A DNA stretch of 64,000 bases, from positions 496,001 to 560,000 of the forward strand of contig NZ_AP026910.1 of assembly GCF_026000575.1 (NCBI RefSeq). The letters run 5' to 3'. Source of the stretch: Rhodoluna sp. KAS3 (lineage in GTDB: Bacteria > Actinomycetota > Actinomycetes > Actinomycetales > Microbacteriaceae). The translations under genes were made by a program, and so were the position numbers. Of this stretch, positions 29,545 to 37,093 are shown piece after piece (within the stretch, counting starts at the first letter, position 1; the number at the start of each line of letters is the position of its first letter). Below the pieces are notes generated by a model. That model was not told the DNA's origin and searched no databases. It worked only from the letters and a program-made list of their open reading frames with translations.

Positions 29545-29886
29545 TCAAGCGAGGTTGGCGTCTGCCCAGTAGTAAATAGCCCGTTGGATGAACACTGCCA
29601 ACCCAGGCTCGTAGGCCTCGTACGTTGCTTTGAATGCCGGATCCATTGTGTAGGTTAGTGCCAGAGATTTGTAGGCCACCCTATTTGGAGTCCAGAACTG
29701 GCATACGTAGGCGTAGTGCTTTCCAATCCACTCCTGAATGGCTTCAGAATCAGCCGAATTGCCTTCAACCATGAGAGCTGCGATGTTCTGGGCAATATGA
29801 TCATGGCCGCGCTTGTACTCGTTGTACTGCTCTTGGTTGGTGTGCAGACTCGCGTGGTGAGAGCTGGCTGTTGGTTCGAAAGTCAC
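29545..29886 (-). CDS. Stand-alone TipAS-like ligand-binding domain protein
   Basis: The 113 residues look like the antibiotic-binding TipAS domain: HDHIAQNIAALMVEGNSADS, then HYAYVCQFWTPNRVAYKSL, then YTMDPAFKATYEAYEPGL and VFIQRAIYYWA. In TipA and related MerR regulators this domain follows a DNA-binding domain. No helix-turn-helix is coded here, nor would one fit upstream, so it resembles the short TipAS form that only binds ligands. GTG start, probable leaderless message. It lies between the 3' ends of ctaF and qcrB with terminators on both sides. Function unproven. Confidence 0.72.
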   Translation of the reverse strand: MTFEPTASSHHASLHTNQEQYNEYKRGHDHIAQNIAALMVEGNSADSEAIQEWIGKHYAYVCQFWTPNRVAYKSLALTYTMDPAFKATYEAYEPGLAVFIQRAIYYWADANLA

Positions 29887-29892
29887 ACTCTG

Positions 29893-29898
29893 ATTCTA
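29893..29898 (-). promoter_or_regulatory. Candidate -10 element for the leaderless TipAS-like mRNA
   Basis: On the reverse strand TAGAAT is followed by exactly six bases and the GTG at 29886. No ribosome binding site is present. Confidence 0.5.
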
Positions 29899-29925
29899 GA
29901 ACGCGAAGCCACCGCCCAGCCGGGT

Positions 29926-29960
29926 AAAAGAAAACCCCCACAGCCTTTGGGCCGCGGGGG
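29926..29960 (-). terminator. Intrinsic terminator after qcrB
   Basis: On the reverse strand CCCCCGCGGCC, loop CAAA, GGCTGTGGGGG, then TTTTCTTTT. The stem has one or two mismatches. It lies just after the qcrB stop. Confidence 0.85.
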
Positions 29961-29974
29961 AGTTCTCAGATAAT

Positions 29975-31636
29975 TTACTTCTTGGCTGGGGTCTTCTTGG
30001 CAGCTACGGCCTTCTTAGGCTTTTCCTCAACCGCAGGAGCGTGGTCGTGGTGTGCTGCGTCAAGCTCACTCTGAGTTACCGGCGCAATGCGGTCCTCGAA
30101 GTAGAAGCGTGACAGACCTGCACGGATTCGAGCACCGATGGTGATCTTTCCGGCAGCGTTCGGGCGGGCCAAGGTTGGAGCGTAGTCCTTGAAGTCGACC
30201 AGCTTCCACTGCTCAAACTCGTCTAGAGGCTCGTGAACCTCAATGTACTCGCCGTGTGGCAAGCGCACGATGCGTCCGGTTTCGCGACCGTGAAGGACAA
30301 TCTCGCGGTCCTTACGCTGGAGCGATAGACAGGTGCGCTTAGTGATGATGTAAGCCAAGATTGGGCCAACGATGAGCAGGATCTGCATCGAGGTCAGGAC
30401 CTGGTTTAGTGACATCTTAAAGTTGGTTGCAATTAAGTCGGTTGCTGCGCCGGCCCAAAGGACTGCGTAGAAGACCACACCAGCGGCACCAATAGCAGTG
30501 CGGGTTGGCGCGTTGCGTGGGCGGTCAAGGACGTGGTGTTCACGCTTGTCGCCGGTGACCCAAGCTTCGATGAATGGGTAGATGGCTACAACAATCAAGA
30601 AGCCAACGCCCACGATCATAGGAAGCAGGATGTTGAGTGCCCAGGTGTTTCCACCAATGATGAACTCAAGACCGGTAGGGGCCAAGCGCAGAGCGCCATC
30701 CAACCAACCAATGTACCAGTCAGGCTGAGTACCAGCTGAAACTGGAGATGGGTCGTAGGCACCGAAGTTCCAAACTGGGTTGATGGTGAAGGTCGCTGAG
30801 ATCAGCATGATTACACCGAACACGATGAAGAAGAAACCACCAGCCTTAGCCACGTATACAGGCATTAGCGGGTAACCAACAACGTTGGAGTCCTTGCGTC
30901 CAGGGCCTGAGTAGTGGGTGTGCTTGTGAATAACCACCATGAAGAGGTGAATCACGATGAACACCAAGATCAGTGCTGGAACGAGAAGAATGTGCAGACC
31001 GTAGAGGCGCGCGATGATTTCTTCGCCTGGGAACTCGCCACCGAATAGTAGTGATGATGTGTAGGCGCCAATGACCGGTAGGCCCTTGATCATTCCATCG
31101 ATGATGCGAAGACCGTTACCTGATAGAAGGTCATCAGGAAGTGAGTATCCGGTGAATCCACCGGCCATACCCAAAACGAAGAGTACGAAACCGACTACCC
31201 AGTTGATTTCTCGAGGCTTGCGGAATGCACCGGTGAAGAATACGCGAAGCATGTGTAGACCGGCAGCAGCTACGAATAGCAGTGCTGACCAGTGGTGAAC
31301 CTGGCGCATCAATAGACCGCCGCGAACCTCAAATGAGATGTCCAAGGTCGATGCATAAGCGATCGACATCTCGGCGCCCTTAAGTGGCCCGTAGACACCG
31401 TCGTAAATAACCGGAGTCATCGCCGGCTGGAAGAAGAAGGTCAAGAAAGTACCTGACAACAGCAACACGAGGAAGCTGTATAGGGCGACTTCACCCAGCA
31501 TGAACGACCAGTGGTCAGGGAAAACTTTGCGGCCGAATTCCTTCAGGATGCCTGCTACGCCGACGCGTTCGTCTAGGTAGTTAGCGGTGCCCGCAAGAAA
31601 TCCACCCTTTTTAGGTGCTGCAACTGCGTTACTCAT
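29975..31636 (-). CDS. qcrB: Cytochrome bc1 complex cytochrome b subunit
   Basis: Menaquinol-oxidising diheme b subunit of the bcc complex. The 553 residues contain eight or more membrane segments, heme-binding histidines in MRQVHHWSALLFVAAAGLHM and the second set in IFIVIHLFMVVIHKHTHY-like sequence. The Qo-site stretch is GYSLPDDLLSGNGLRI, where many families have a PEWY motif further on. As in other actinobacteria the C-terminus is long and ends in a lysine and alanine-rich tail (KPKKAVAAKKTPAKK). Last gene of ctaE-qcrCAB, two bases after qcrA. Confidence 0.95.
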   Translation of the reverse strand: MSNAVAAPKKGGFLAGTANYLDERVGVAGILKEFGRKVFPDHWSFMLGEVALYSFLVLLLSGTFLTFFFQPAMTPVIYDGVYGPLKGAEMSIAYASTLDISFEVRGGLLMRQVHHWSALLFVAAAGLHMLRVFFTGAFRKPREINWVVGFVLFVLGMAGGFTGYSLPDDLLSGNGLRIIDGMIKGLPVIGAYTSSLLFGGEFPGEEIIARLYGLHILLVPALILVFIVIHLFMVVIHKHTHYSGPGRKDSNVVGYPLMPVYVAKAGGFFFIVFGVIMLISATFTINPVWNFGAYDPSPVSAGTQPDWYIGWLDGALRLAPTGLEFIIGGNTWALNILLPMIVGVGFLIVVAIYPFIEAWVTGDKREHHVLDRPRNAPTRTAIGAAGVVFYAVLWAGAATDLIATNFKMSLNQVLTSMQILLIVGPILAYIITKRTCLSLQRKDREIVLHGRETGRIVRLPHGEYIEVHEPLDEFEQWKLVDFKDYAPTLARPNAAGKITIGARIRAGLSRFYFEDRIAPVTQSELDAAHHDHAPAVEEKPKKAVAAKKTPAKK

Positions 31637-31638
31637 TT

Positions 31639-32679
31639 TTAGCGCTCCCAGAAGCTAGGGCCAACAGGTTCGGTGAAGTCGCTCTGAGCGATCAGGTAAC
31701 CTTCGGCGTCAACGGTGATTGGTAGCTGTGGCAATGGGCGTGATGCAGGCCCGAAAACCACCTTGCAGGCATCAGTGACATCGAATGTCGACTGGTGGCA
31801 AGGGCAAAGCAGGTGGTGAGTGTGCTGCTCGTAGAGTGCAACTGGGCAACCTACGTGGGTACAGATCTTTGAGTAAGCAACGATGCCGTCGTATGACCAG
31901 CTCTTGCGCTCCTCAGATTCTTTGATGTCGGCAGGGTCAAGGCGAACCAAAAGAACGGCTGCCTTAGCCTTCTCTTCGAGCTTGTGGTGCTCTAGCTCGC
32001 TGAGGCCCTCAGGAATTACGTGGAAAACAGAACCAATGGTTACGTCTGAAGCCTTGATCGGCAGACCGCTTGGGTCCTTAGCCAAGCGAGTGCCCTTCTT
32101 CCACATGGTGTGGCGAAGGGTGTCGCCAGGGTTAGGTCCCAAGTCGCCGAAAATCATGATTGCTGGCAGCGGGAACAAAGCCAATGCGCCGTAAAGTGAG
32201 CGACGAATAAGCTTGCGACGGCTAAAACCAGACTCAGAGTCGGCAAGCTTGATGATTTCAACTGCACGGGCGCGAACTTCCTCTGAACCACGAGCAATGT
32301 GGCGCTCCTCTGATACTTCAGCATCAGGCATCAGGGTCTTGGCCCAGTGCACAGCACCGATTCCAATGCCCAAGAGGCCAAGGGTGATGCCGAGACCTAG
32401 TAGGAGAGTGTTCAGGCGAACGGTGCCAAGTTCTTCGGTGATAGGGAATGCAAAGTACGCGTAAACCGCAAATGCGCTACCGACGATAGAAGTGAAGAAC
32501 AGAGCAGCAACCTGACGAGCAGCTGCCTTCTCGTGCTTCACGCTCTTGTCTGTCATGCGGACACGGTGAGGCTCTAGGCCTGGGTCCTGCAGTCGATCGG
32601 CTGGAATCACGGCCAAGCCTGCGGCGTAGTCGTGCTCTGGCTCTTGCGAATCCGCTGAAGTGATGCTCTTGTTGCTCAC
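31639..32679 (-). CDS. qcrA: Cytochrome bc1 complex Rieske iron-sulfur subunit
   Basis: Carries the 2Fe-2S cluster that moves electrons from menaquinol to the cytochrome c subunit. The 346 residues have a cytoplasmic N-terminal region and three membrane segments, as in actinobacteria, before the Rieske domain. Cluster ligands lie in CTHVGCPVALYE (Cys, His) and LLCPCHQSTFD (Cys, His). Its start is separated from qcrC by 34 bases, and qcrB follows two bases after its stop. Confidence 0.96.
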   Translation of the reverse strand: MSNKSITSADSQEPEHDYAAGLAVIPADRLQDPGLEPHRVRMTDKSVKHEKAAARQVAALFFTSIVGSAFAVYAYFAFPITEELGTVRLNTLLLGLGITLGLLGIGIGAVHWAKTLMPDAEVSEERHIARGSEEVRARAVEIIKLADSESGFSRRKLIRRSLYGALALFPLPAIMIFGDLGPNPGDTLRHTMWKKGTRLAKDPSGLPIKASDVTIGSVFHVIPEGLSELEHHKLEEKAKAAVLLVRLDPADIKESEERKSWSYDGIVAYSKICTHVGCPVALYEQHTHHLLCPCHQSTFDVTDACKVVFGPASRPLPQLPITVDAEGYLIAQSDFTEPVGPSFWER

Positions 32680-32713
32680 TCTATGCTCCCTTGTATTTCT
32701 AAAGTTCTAAAAG

Positions 32714-33511
32714 TTAGTTTGACTTAGCGCCAAGCCAAATGGTGATGGCGATAATCAGACCCAAAACAAATACCCAAGCAAACAGACCCTCAACAACAGG
32801 ACCAAGGTTCGCTAGTTCATAACCACCGGCTGATGGGTTTTCTTCCACGTACTTCAAGTAAGTGATGATGTCTTTTTTGTCTTCTGGAGTCAGGTTTGCG
32901 TCATTGAAGACCGGCATGTTCTGTGGGCCGGTAACCATGGCCTCGTAGATGTGCTTTGACTCAACACCGGTTAGTGAAGGTGCAAACTTTCCCTCGGTTA
33001 GTGCTCCACCGGCACCAACTGCGTTGTGACACATCGCACAGTTGATGCGGAACAGCTCGCCACCGCGAGTTGCATCGCCGTCTGCGGCAAGCATTTCTTC
33101 GGTTGGAACAGCAGGACCAGGTGCAAGTGAGGCTACGTAGGCAGCCAGTGAATCGATCTGCTCCTGGGTGAACTGAACCTTCTTGGCCTGAAGCTGAGGT
33201 CCTGAAGCCTGACCAGGCATACGACCGGTTCCAACCTGGAAGTCGACTGAAGCTGCTCCAACGCCAATCAGGCTTGGTCCAGCTGCTGAACCTTCGGCAG
33301 CCTTTCCGTGACAGCTGGCACAGTTAGCCAAAAAGAGCTTGCGGCCTTCTTCGACCTGAGCGGCGCTGGCCACTGCTGATGCTGGCTTGACCTGCTCGAC
33401 CGCGGCTGTAGCAGCTGCGTAGCCACCACCGGTTAGCGCAAGACCAGCTGCCATTACTAGAACAGCAGCAAATGGGCTGCGTCGCGAGCCCTTGTTTTTC
33501 ATGAAAGCCAT
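32714..33511 (-). CDS. qcrC: Diheme cytochrome c subunit of the bc1 complex
   Basis: Membrane-anchored cytochrome with two c-type hemes that passes electrons directly to the aa3 oxidase, replacing a soluble cytochrome c. The 265 residues have an N-terminal membrane segment near 13-35, heme motifs CASCH at 64-68 and CAMCH at 158-162, and a C-terminal membrane segment (LFAWVFVLGLIIAITIW). A second ATG three codons in could also be the start. It lies between ctaE and qcrA. Confidence 0.96.
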   Translation of the reverse strand: MAFMKNKGSRRSPFAAVLVMAAGLALTGGGYAAATAAVEQVKPASAVASAAQVEEGRKLFLANCASCHGKAAEGSAAGPSLIGVGAASVDFQVGTGRMPGQASGPQLQAKKVQFTQEQIDSLAAYVASLAPGPAVPTEEMLAADGDATRGGELFRINCAMCHNAVGAGGALTEGKFAPSLTGVESKHIYEAMVTGPQNMPVFNDANLTPEDKKDIITYLKYVEENPSAGGYELANLGPVVEGLFAWVFVLGLIIAITIWLGAKSN

Positions 33512-33526
33512 CTTTGGAGTCTCTCT

Positions 33527-34138
33527 TTATTTCAAAACGTAAACAATAAGGAACAGGCCGATCCAGACCACGTCAACGAAGTGCCAGTAGTAAGAAACCA
33601 CGATGGCACTGGTTGCCTCGTAGTGACCGTACTTCTTGGCTGCGTAGGTGCGGCCGATGATTAGCAGGAACGCGACTAGACCGCCGGTTACGTGAAGTGC
33701 GTGGAACCCGGTGGTGATGTAGAAGGCGCTGCCGTAAGAGTTTGAGTTGAGAGCAACACCCTCAGAGATCAAGGTGGCGTACTCCCAGACCTGACCGGCC
33801 ACGAAGATTGCACCCAAGAAGTAGCTGAGCATGAACCACTCGGCCACGCCCCACTTGGCTGGTGACCAACCGGTTGCACGTGGCTGAAGGCGCTCAGCAG
33901 CAAAAACACCGAACTGAGCGGTGAAAGATGAGGCGACCAAAATGATGGTATTCACCAGAGCGAACGGAACGTTCAGGATTGCTGTGTCGTGAGCCCAGAT
34001 TTCAGGCGAGTTTGCGCGAAGGCTGAAGTACATCGCGAAAAGGCCAGCAAAGAACATCACCTCGCTTCCAAGCCAAACGATTGTTCCAACCGAGGTTGAA
34101 CTTGGGCGGTTAATGACAGGTGCGCTTAAGGTCGTCAT
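33527..34138 (-). CDS. ctaE: Cytochrome c oxidase subunit III
   Basis: Membrane subunit of the aa3 oxidase. The 203 residues have five membrane segments, and the family stretches [35 protein letters not shown] and [20 protein letters not shown] are present. First gene of the reverse-strand ctaE-qcrC-qcrA-qcrB operon. The order, with trpD divergent next to ctaE, is the same as I recall in mycobacteria. Probably read from a leaderless message. Confidence 0.96.
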   Translation of the reverse strand: MTTLSAPVINRPSSTSVGTIVWLGSEVMFFAGLFAMYFSLRANSPEIWAHDTAILNVPFALVNTIILVASSFTAQFGVFAAERLQPRATGWSPAKWGVAEWFMLSYFLGAIFVAGQVWEYATLISEGVALNSNSYGSAFYITTGFHALHVTGGLVAFLLIIGRTYAAKKYGHYEATSAIVVSYYWHFVDVVWIGLFLIVYVLK

Positions 34139-34144
34139 GCTTCA

Positions 34145-34150
34145 ATCCTA
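34145..34150 (-). promoter_or_regulatory. Candidate -10 element for leaderless ctaE-qcrCAB mRNA
   Basis: On the reverse strand TAGGAT is followed by exactly six bases and the ctaE ATG at 34138. No ribosome binding site is present. Confidence 0.5.
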
Positions 34151-34208
34151 ACCCTGAGAAGTGCCTGAAATCGGCATTTTTTGGGCATGAATTCGAGAAA
34201 TTCGGCAA

Positions 34209-34214
34209 TAAACT
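34209..34214 (+). promoter_or_regulatory. Candidate -10 element for leaderless trpD mRNA
   Basis: TAAACT followed by seven bases and the trpD ATG at 34222. It shares the 83-base divergent region with the ctaE promoter. Confidence 0.45.
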
Positions 34215-34221
34215 TTGGGTT

Positions 34222-35283
34222 ATGACCTCAGCATTGACCTGGCCTTCGATTTTGACCAAACTGATCGACCGAACCGATCTGACTCGAGCAGAATCCAGCT
34301 GGGTAATGGGTCAATTTCTTGGGGGAGAGACCCCTGAACCAGTGATGGCCGGATTCATGACTGCCATGCGCGCCAAGGGAGAAACCGTGGCTGAACTGTC
34401 TGGTCTGGTCGATGCCATGCTGCTCAATTCGGTCAAACTCGATACTGGATCTGATGCGGTAGACATCGTTGGAACCGGGGGAGACCTGATCGGTACCGTA
34501 AACATTTCCAGCATGGCCTCGATTTTGGTTGCCAGTGCCGGAATTCCGGTTCTTAAGCACGGATCCCGTTCTGCATCAGGAAAGACCGGCTCTTCTGAGA
34601 TGCTGGAGGCATTGGGAATCCGCTTGGACCAAACTCCGGAGCAGGTCGCCGAGGTTTTTAGAAAAGTGGGCATCACGTTCTTCTTTGCTCCGGTTTTTCA
34701 CCCAGCCATGCGCTTCGTTGGTCCGGTTCGCAAGGCGCTTGGCGTGCCAACCACGTTCAACTTCTTAGGTCCGCTGGCCAACCCAGTCCAGCCAATTGCT
34801 ACTTCACTTGGTGTTTCAAATGCCACCATGGCGCCACTTTTGGCGCAGGAGTTAGCAGCGCGCGGCCGCACCGGCTTGGTATTTAGAGGCAACGATGGCC
34901 TTGATGAGCTCTCAACCGTTGCCGACAGTCAAATCTGGCAGGTAGTCGGGGGAGAGGTTCAACAACATGAGCTTCAGCCGACCAAACTTGGCTTGGCCAA
35001 GGTGGATGTCGATTCACTACTTGGCGGGGATGCGGTTCAGAACGCCGCAGTTGCTCGCGACTTGTTTGCCGGGGAATCCGGTGGAAACTTGGGTGCGATT
35101 AAGGACATCGTTTTGCTGAACGCAGCCGGTGGCGTGGTTGCCTACGAACTGGCTAAAGATCCATCTCGAAGCGACGTGTCGTTGGAGCTTCGATTCGAAG
35201 ATGCACTCCAGAAAGTCACCACAGCCTTAGAGAGCGGCGCAGCGGCTGAAAAAGTTGCTGATTGGGTCGCTGCAACAGCGTAG
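34222..35283 (+). CDS. trpD: Anthranilate phosphoribosyltransferase
   Basis: Second step of tryptophan synthesis, joining anthranilate to phosphoribosyl pyrophosphate. The ATG at 34222 gives 353 residues; an in-frame GTG or ATG upstream at 34120 would overlap ctaE and add unrelated sequence. Family motifs: the PRPP loop VGTGGDLIGTVNISS near residue 83, KHGSRSASGKTGSSEMLEAL, FFFAPVFHPAMRFVGPVRK and TTFNFLGPLANP. No other trp gene is near; stand-alone trpD beside ctaE is a known actinobacterial arrangement. Confidence 0.95.
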   Translation: MTSALTWPSILTKLIDRTDLTRAESSWVMGQFLGGETPEPVMAGFMTAMRAKGETVAELSGLVDAMLLNSVKLDTGSDAVDIVGTGGDLIGTVNISSMASILVASAGIPVLKHGSRSASGKTGSSEMLEALGIRLDQTPEQVAEVFRKVGITFFFAPVFHPAMRFVGPVRKALGVPTTFNFLGPLANPVQPIATSLGVSNATMAPLLAQELAARGRTGLVFRGNDGLDELSTVADSQIWQVVGGEVQQHELQPTKLGLAKVDVDSLLGGDAVQNAAVARDLFAGESGGNLGAIKDIVLLNAAGGVVAYELAKDPSRSDVSLELRFEDALQKVTTALESGAAAEKVADWVAATA

Positions 35284-35339
35284 CCGGAGCACCTCACGGA
35301 AAATTCTTGACGGGGACCGGTTTTGAAACATTACTTGAC

Positions 35340-35353
35340 ATAATGTACATTAT
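35340..35353. promoter_or_regulatory. Perfect 14-base palindrome between convergent genes
   Basis: ATAATGTACATTAT is a perfect palindrome directly after TTGAC, so TTGACA (35335-35340) overlaps its first base. It lies in the 88-base gap between the stop codons of trpD and the Nudix gene. It looks like an operator beside a -35 element, but no good -10 follows and no gene would be read from it in sense. No terminator is seen in this gap. Confidence 0.4.
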
Positions 35354-35371
35354 CGGCGTTAGTTATTGAGC

Positions 35372-35827
35372 TCAGAAGTGGTTGCGTAAAAAGGAAACCA
35401 ACCCGTGTGGGCCAACCAACTCGCCAGAGGCAATTAGCTCGTCAACGCTCCACCATCGGTGTTCTAAGACATCTCGGCGCTCGTCATCAGTCCAGCCGGT
35501 TGTCTCAAGTTCAAAGTTCGAAACCCGATGGATATAGAAATAATCCACATACGTGTGTTGATTTCCGTCAGCCCAGGTCCAGGTTCCCGATGTTTGCCAA
35601 ATTTGATCCCCAAGGTCTTCTGGAGCCAGCTTGATGCCAGTTTCTTCGCTAAGTTCACGCACGGCGGCCTCTAATGGTGTCTCGCCAAAGTCAATCCCGC
35701 CACCCGGAGTTATCCATCTAGGTGGCAAACCGACCTCAGGATCAAAATGGGTGAGCAACAGGAACAATCGATTTTCATCGTCCACAAGGATTACGCGGGC
35801 CGTTTCTCGGTGTTGTCCAGGTCTCAT
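35372..35827 (-). CDS. Nudix hydrolase
   Basis: Hydrolyses a nucleoside diphosphate linked to another group; substrate unknown. The 151 residues hold a full Nudix box at about residues 43-65: GGIDFGETPLEAAVRELSEE followed by TGI, with Glu49, Arg57, Glu58, Glu61 and Glu62 in the GX5EX7REUXEEXGU positions. The N-terminal strands (ETARVILVDDENRLFLL) and PPRWITPGGG fit small house-cleaning Nudix enzymes. It is divergent from the phosphodiesterase gene with a 38-base gap. Confidence 0.9.
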   Translation of the reverse strand: MRPGQHRETARVILVDDENRLFLLLTHFDPEVGLPPRWITPGGGIDFGETPLEAAVRELSEETGIKLAPEDLGDQIWQTSGTWTWADGNQHTYVDYFYIHRVSNFELETTGWTDDERRDVLEHRWWSVDELIASGELVGPHGLVSFLRNHF

Positions 35828-35853
35828 GAGTTAAGTTTGCCCCAGAACTGTCA

Positions 35854-35859
35854 TATGCT
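35854..35859 (+). promoter_or_regulatory. Candidate -10 element for leaderless glycerophosphodiesterase mRNA
   Basis: TATGCT, then exactly six bases, then the ATG at 35866. No ribosome binding site. Confidence 0.5.
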
Positions 35860-35865
35860 CAGATT

Positions 35866-36633
35866 ATGAGTTCGAGTCTGCACGGTGAAACGCCAGCCTT
35901 CCAGATATTGGCGCACCGAGGGCTCATCACCGAAGATTCACCGCACGAAAACACCATCGCAGCTTTTCAGGCGGCTCTGGCTGCAGGTGCCGACATTATC
36001 GAAACCGATGTGCGCGCTACATCGGACGGTATTGCGTTGGTTTTTCACGATGCCGACCTTTCGCGATTCACCGGTCAGAAGACCCGGATTGGCCGGCAGC
36101 CTTTTTCGATACTAAAAAGCCACTTGGGCGCTGTAGGTGTTCAATTGCACTCACTTGAAGAGGTATTGCTGACCTTTCCTTCGGCTCGATTCAACATCGA
36201 TGTTAAAGATTTTCAAGCGGCTTCAGCGGTTGCCGAGGTTATCAATCGCCACTCGGCTGCCGATCGGGTGTTGATCACCTCATTTCGAAAAAGACGCCGG
36301 GCAGCTGCGCTTCGGTCAATTTCAAATCCAGTTGAATCCTCGGCAAGTGCAACCGAGCTTTTGGTCATTTATCTCCTGATAAAACTCAGGCTCGGCCGTT
36401 TATTGCCGGTGTTTTTTGGCTCGTTGACTGCCCTGCAAATTCCTCGCTCCAGTGGACCCCTCCGGTTTGACAGCGCTGGATTTATCCGGGCGGTTCAACA
36501 GGCTGGGCTAGAAGTTCACTACTGGACCATCAACTCCCCTGATGAAATGAACGAATTGCTTGATCTCGGGGCCAATGGGCTGGTGACAGATAGATGTGAT
36601 TTGGCTGTGAATATCCGTCAAAACAGGCTGTGA
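35866..36633 (+). CDS. Glycerophosphodiester phosphodiesterase
   Basis: GDPD-family TIM-barrel hydrolase that splits glycerophosphodiesters from lipid breakdown into glycerol 3-phosphate and an alcohol. The 255 residues have the catalytic His17 and Arg18 in LAHRGLITED, the metal ligands Glu46 and Asp48 in ADIIETDVRATSDG, and His61 in LVFHDADLSRFTG. The C-terminal VHYWTINSPDEMNELLDLGA and NGLVTDRCDL complete the family pattern. No signal peptide, so it probably acts in the cytoplasm (UgpQ-like and not GlpQ-like). Confidence 0.9.
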   Translation: MSSSLHGETPAFQILAHRGLITEDSPHENTIAAFQAALAAGADIIETDVRATSDGIALVFHDADLSRFTGQKTRIGRQPFSILKSHLGAVGVQLHSLEEVLLTFPSARFNIDVKDFQAASAVAEVINRHSAADRVLITSFRKRRRAAALRSISNPVESSASATELLVIYLLIKLRLGRLLPVFFGSLTALQIPRSSGPLRFDSAGFIRAVQQAGLEVHYWTINSPDEMNELLDLGANGLVTDRCDLAVNIRQNRL

Positions 36634-36658
36634 GTTTGCTGTTAACCCCACCTTTGCG

Positions 36659-36684
36659 GGAAGATTGACTGTTCTCGCCGAGTT
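36659..36684 (+). promoter_or_regulatory. Possible sigma-R/sigma-H type promoter of rbpA
   Basis: GGAAG at 36659-36663, 18 bases, then GTT at 36682-36684. The sigma-R consensus in Streptomyces is GGAAT-N18/19-GTT, so only the fifth base differs. rbpA is a known sigma-R target in Streptomyces. A TTGACT at 36665-36670 lies inside the spacer but has no matching -10. Confidence 0.45.
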
Positions 36685-36730
36685 GTTCCTCGTCGAAAGG
36701 CCCAAAAGGCCGTGATTATTTGGAGGATAA

Positions 36731-37093
36731 ATGGCACAGCAGACCATGCGCGGAATGCGCCTAGGTACCCAGAGTCTTGAAAGCGAACGTGGAGTCAACT
36801 ACTCAGCTCGTTCAAACCACTCTTACCAGTGTGTAAACAACCACGTTTCTGAGATGGTGTTTGCAGCTGACGCAGAAATTCCTCAGACCTGGCAGTGCAA
36901 GCAATGCCCAGAGCAGGCAACCCTTTTGGAAGACGGCAAGATGATTGTTCTTGACGCTTCAGACGACAAAACCCCACGTTCTCACTGGGAGATGCTGCTG
37001 GAACGCCGCACCCGCGAAGAACTTGAAGAGATTCTTCAGGAGCGCTTGGACTACATCCGTGCACGCCGTGCCGGTGGTCAAGCAGACCTGTAA
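36731..37093 (+). CDS. rbpA: RNA polymerase-binding protein RbpA
   Basis: Actinobacterial transcription factor that binds RNA polymerase and group 1/2 sigma factors and helps open promoter DNA. The 120 residues show the N-terminal tail with GMRLGTQSLESERGV, a zinc-ribbon-like core (YQCVNNHVSEMVFAADAE, TWQCKQCPEQA), a basic linker and the sigma-interacting helical end HWEMLLERRTREELEEIL. TGGAGGA precedes the ATG. Its last 16 bases overlap the end of the convergent ppm gene. Confidence 0.96.
   Translation: MAQQTMRGMRLGTQSLESERGVNYSARSNHSYQCVNNHVSEMVFAADAEIPQTWQCKQCPEQATLLEDGKMIVLDASDDKTPRSHWEMLLERRTREELEEILQERLDYIRARRAGGQADL

Noticed and set aside
34120-34221. Longer trpD reading frame reaching into ctaE
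   Set aside because: The extra 34 residues are unlike TrpD, and both divergent promoters lie in this stretch.
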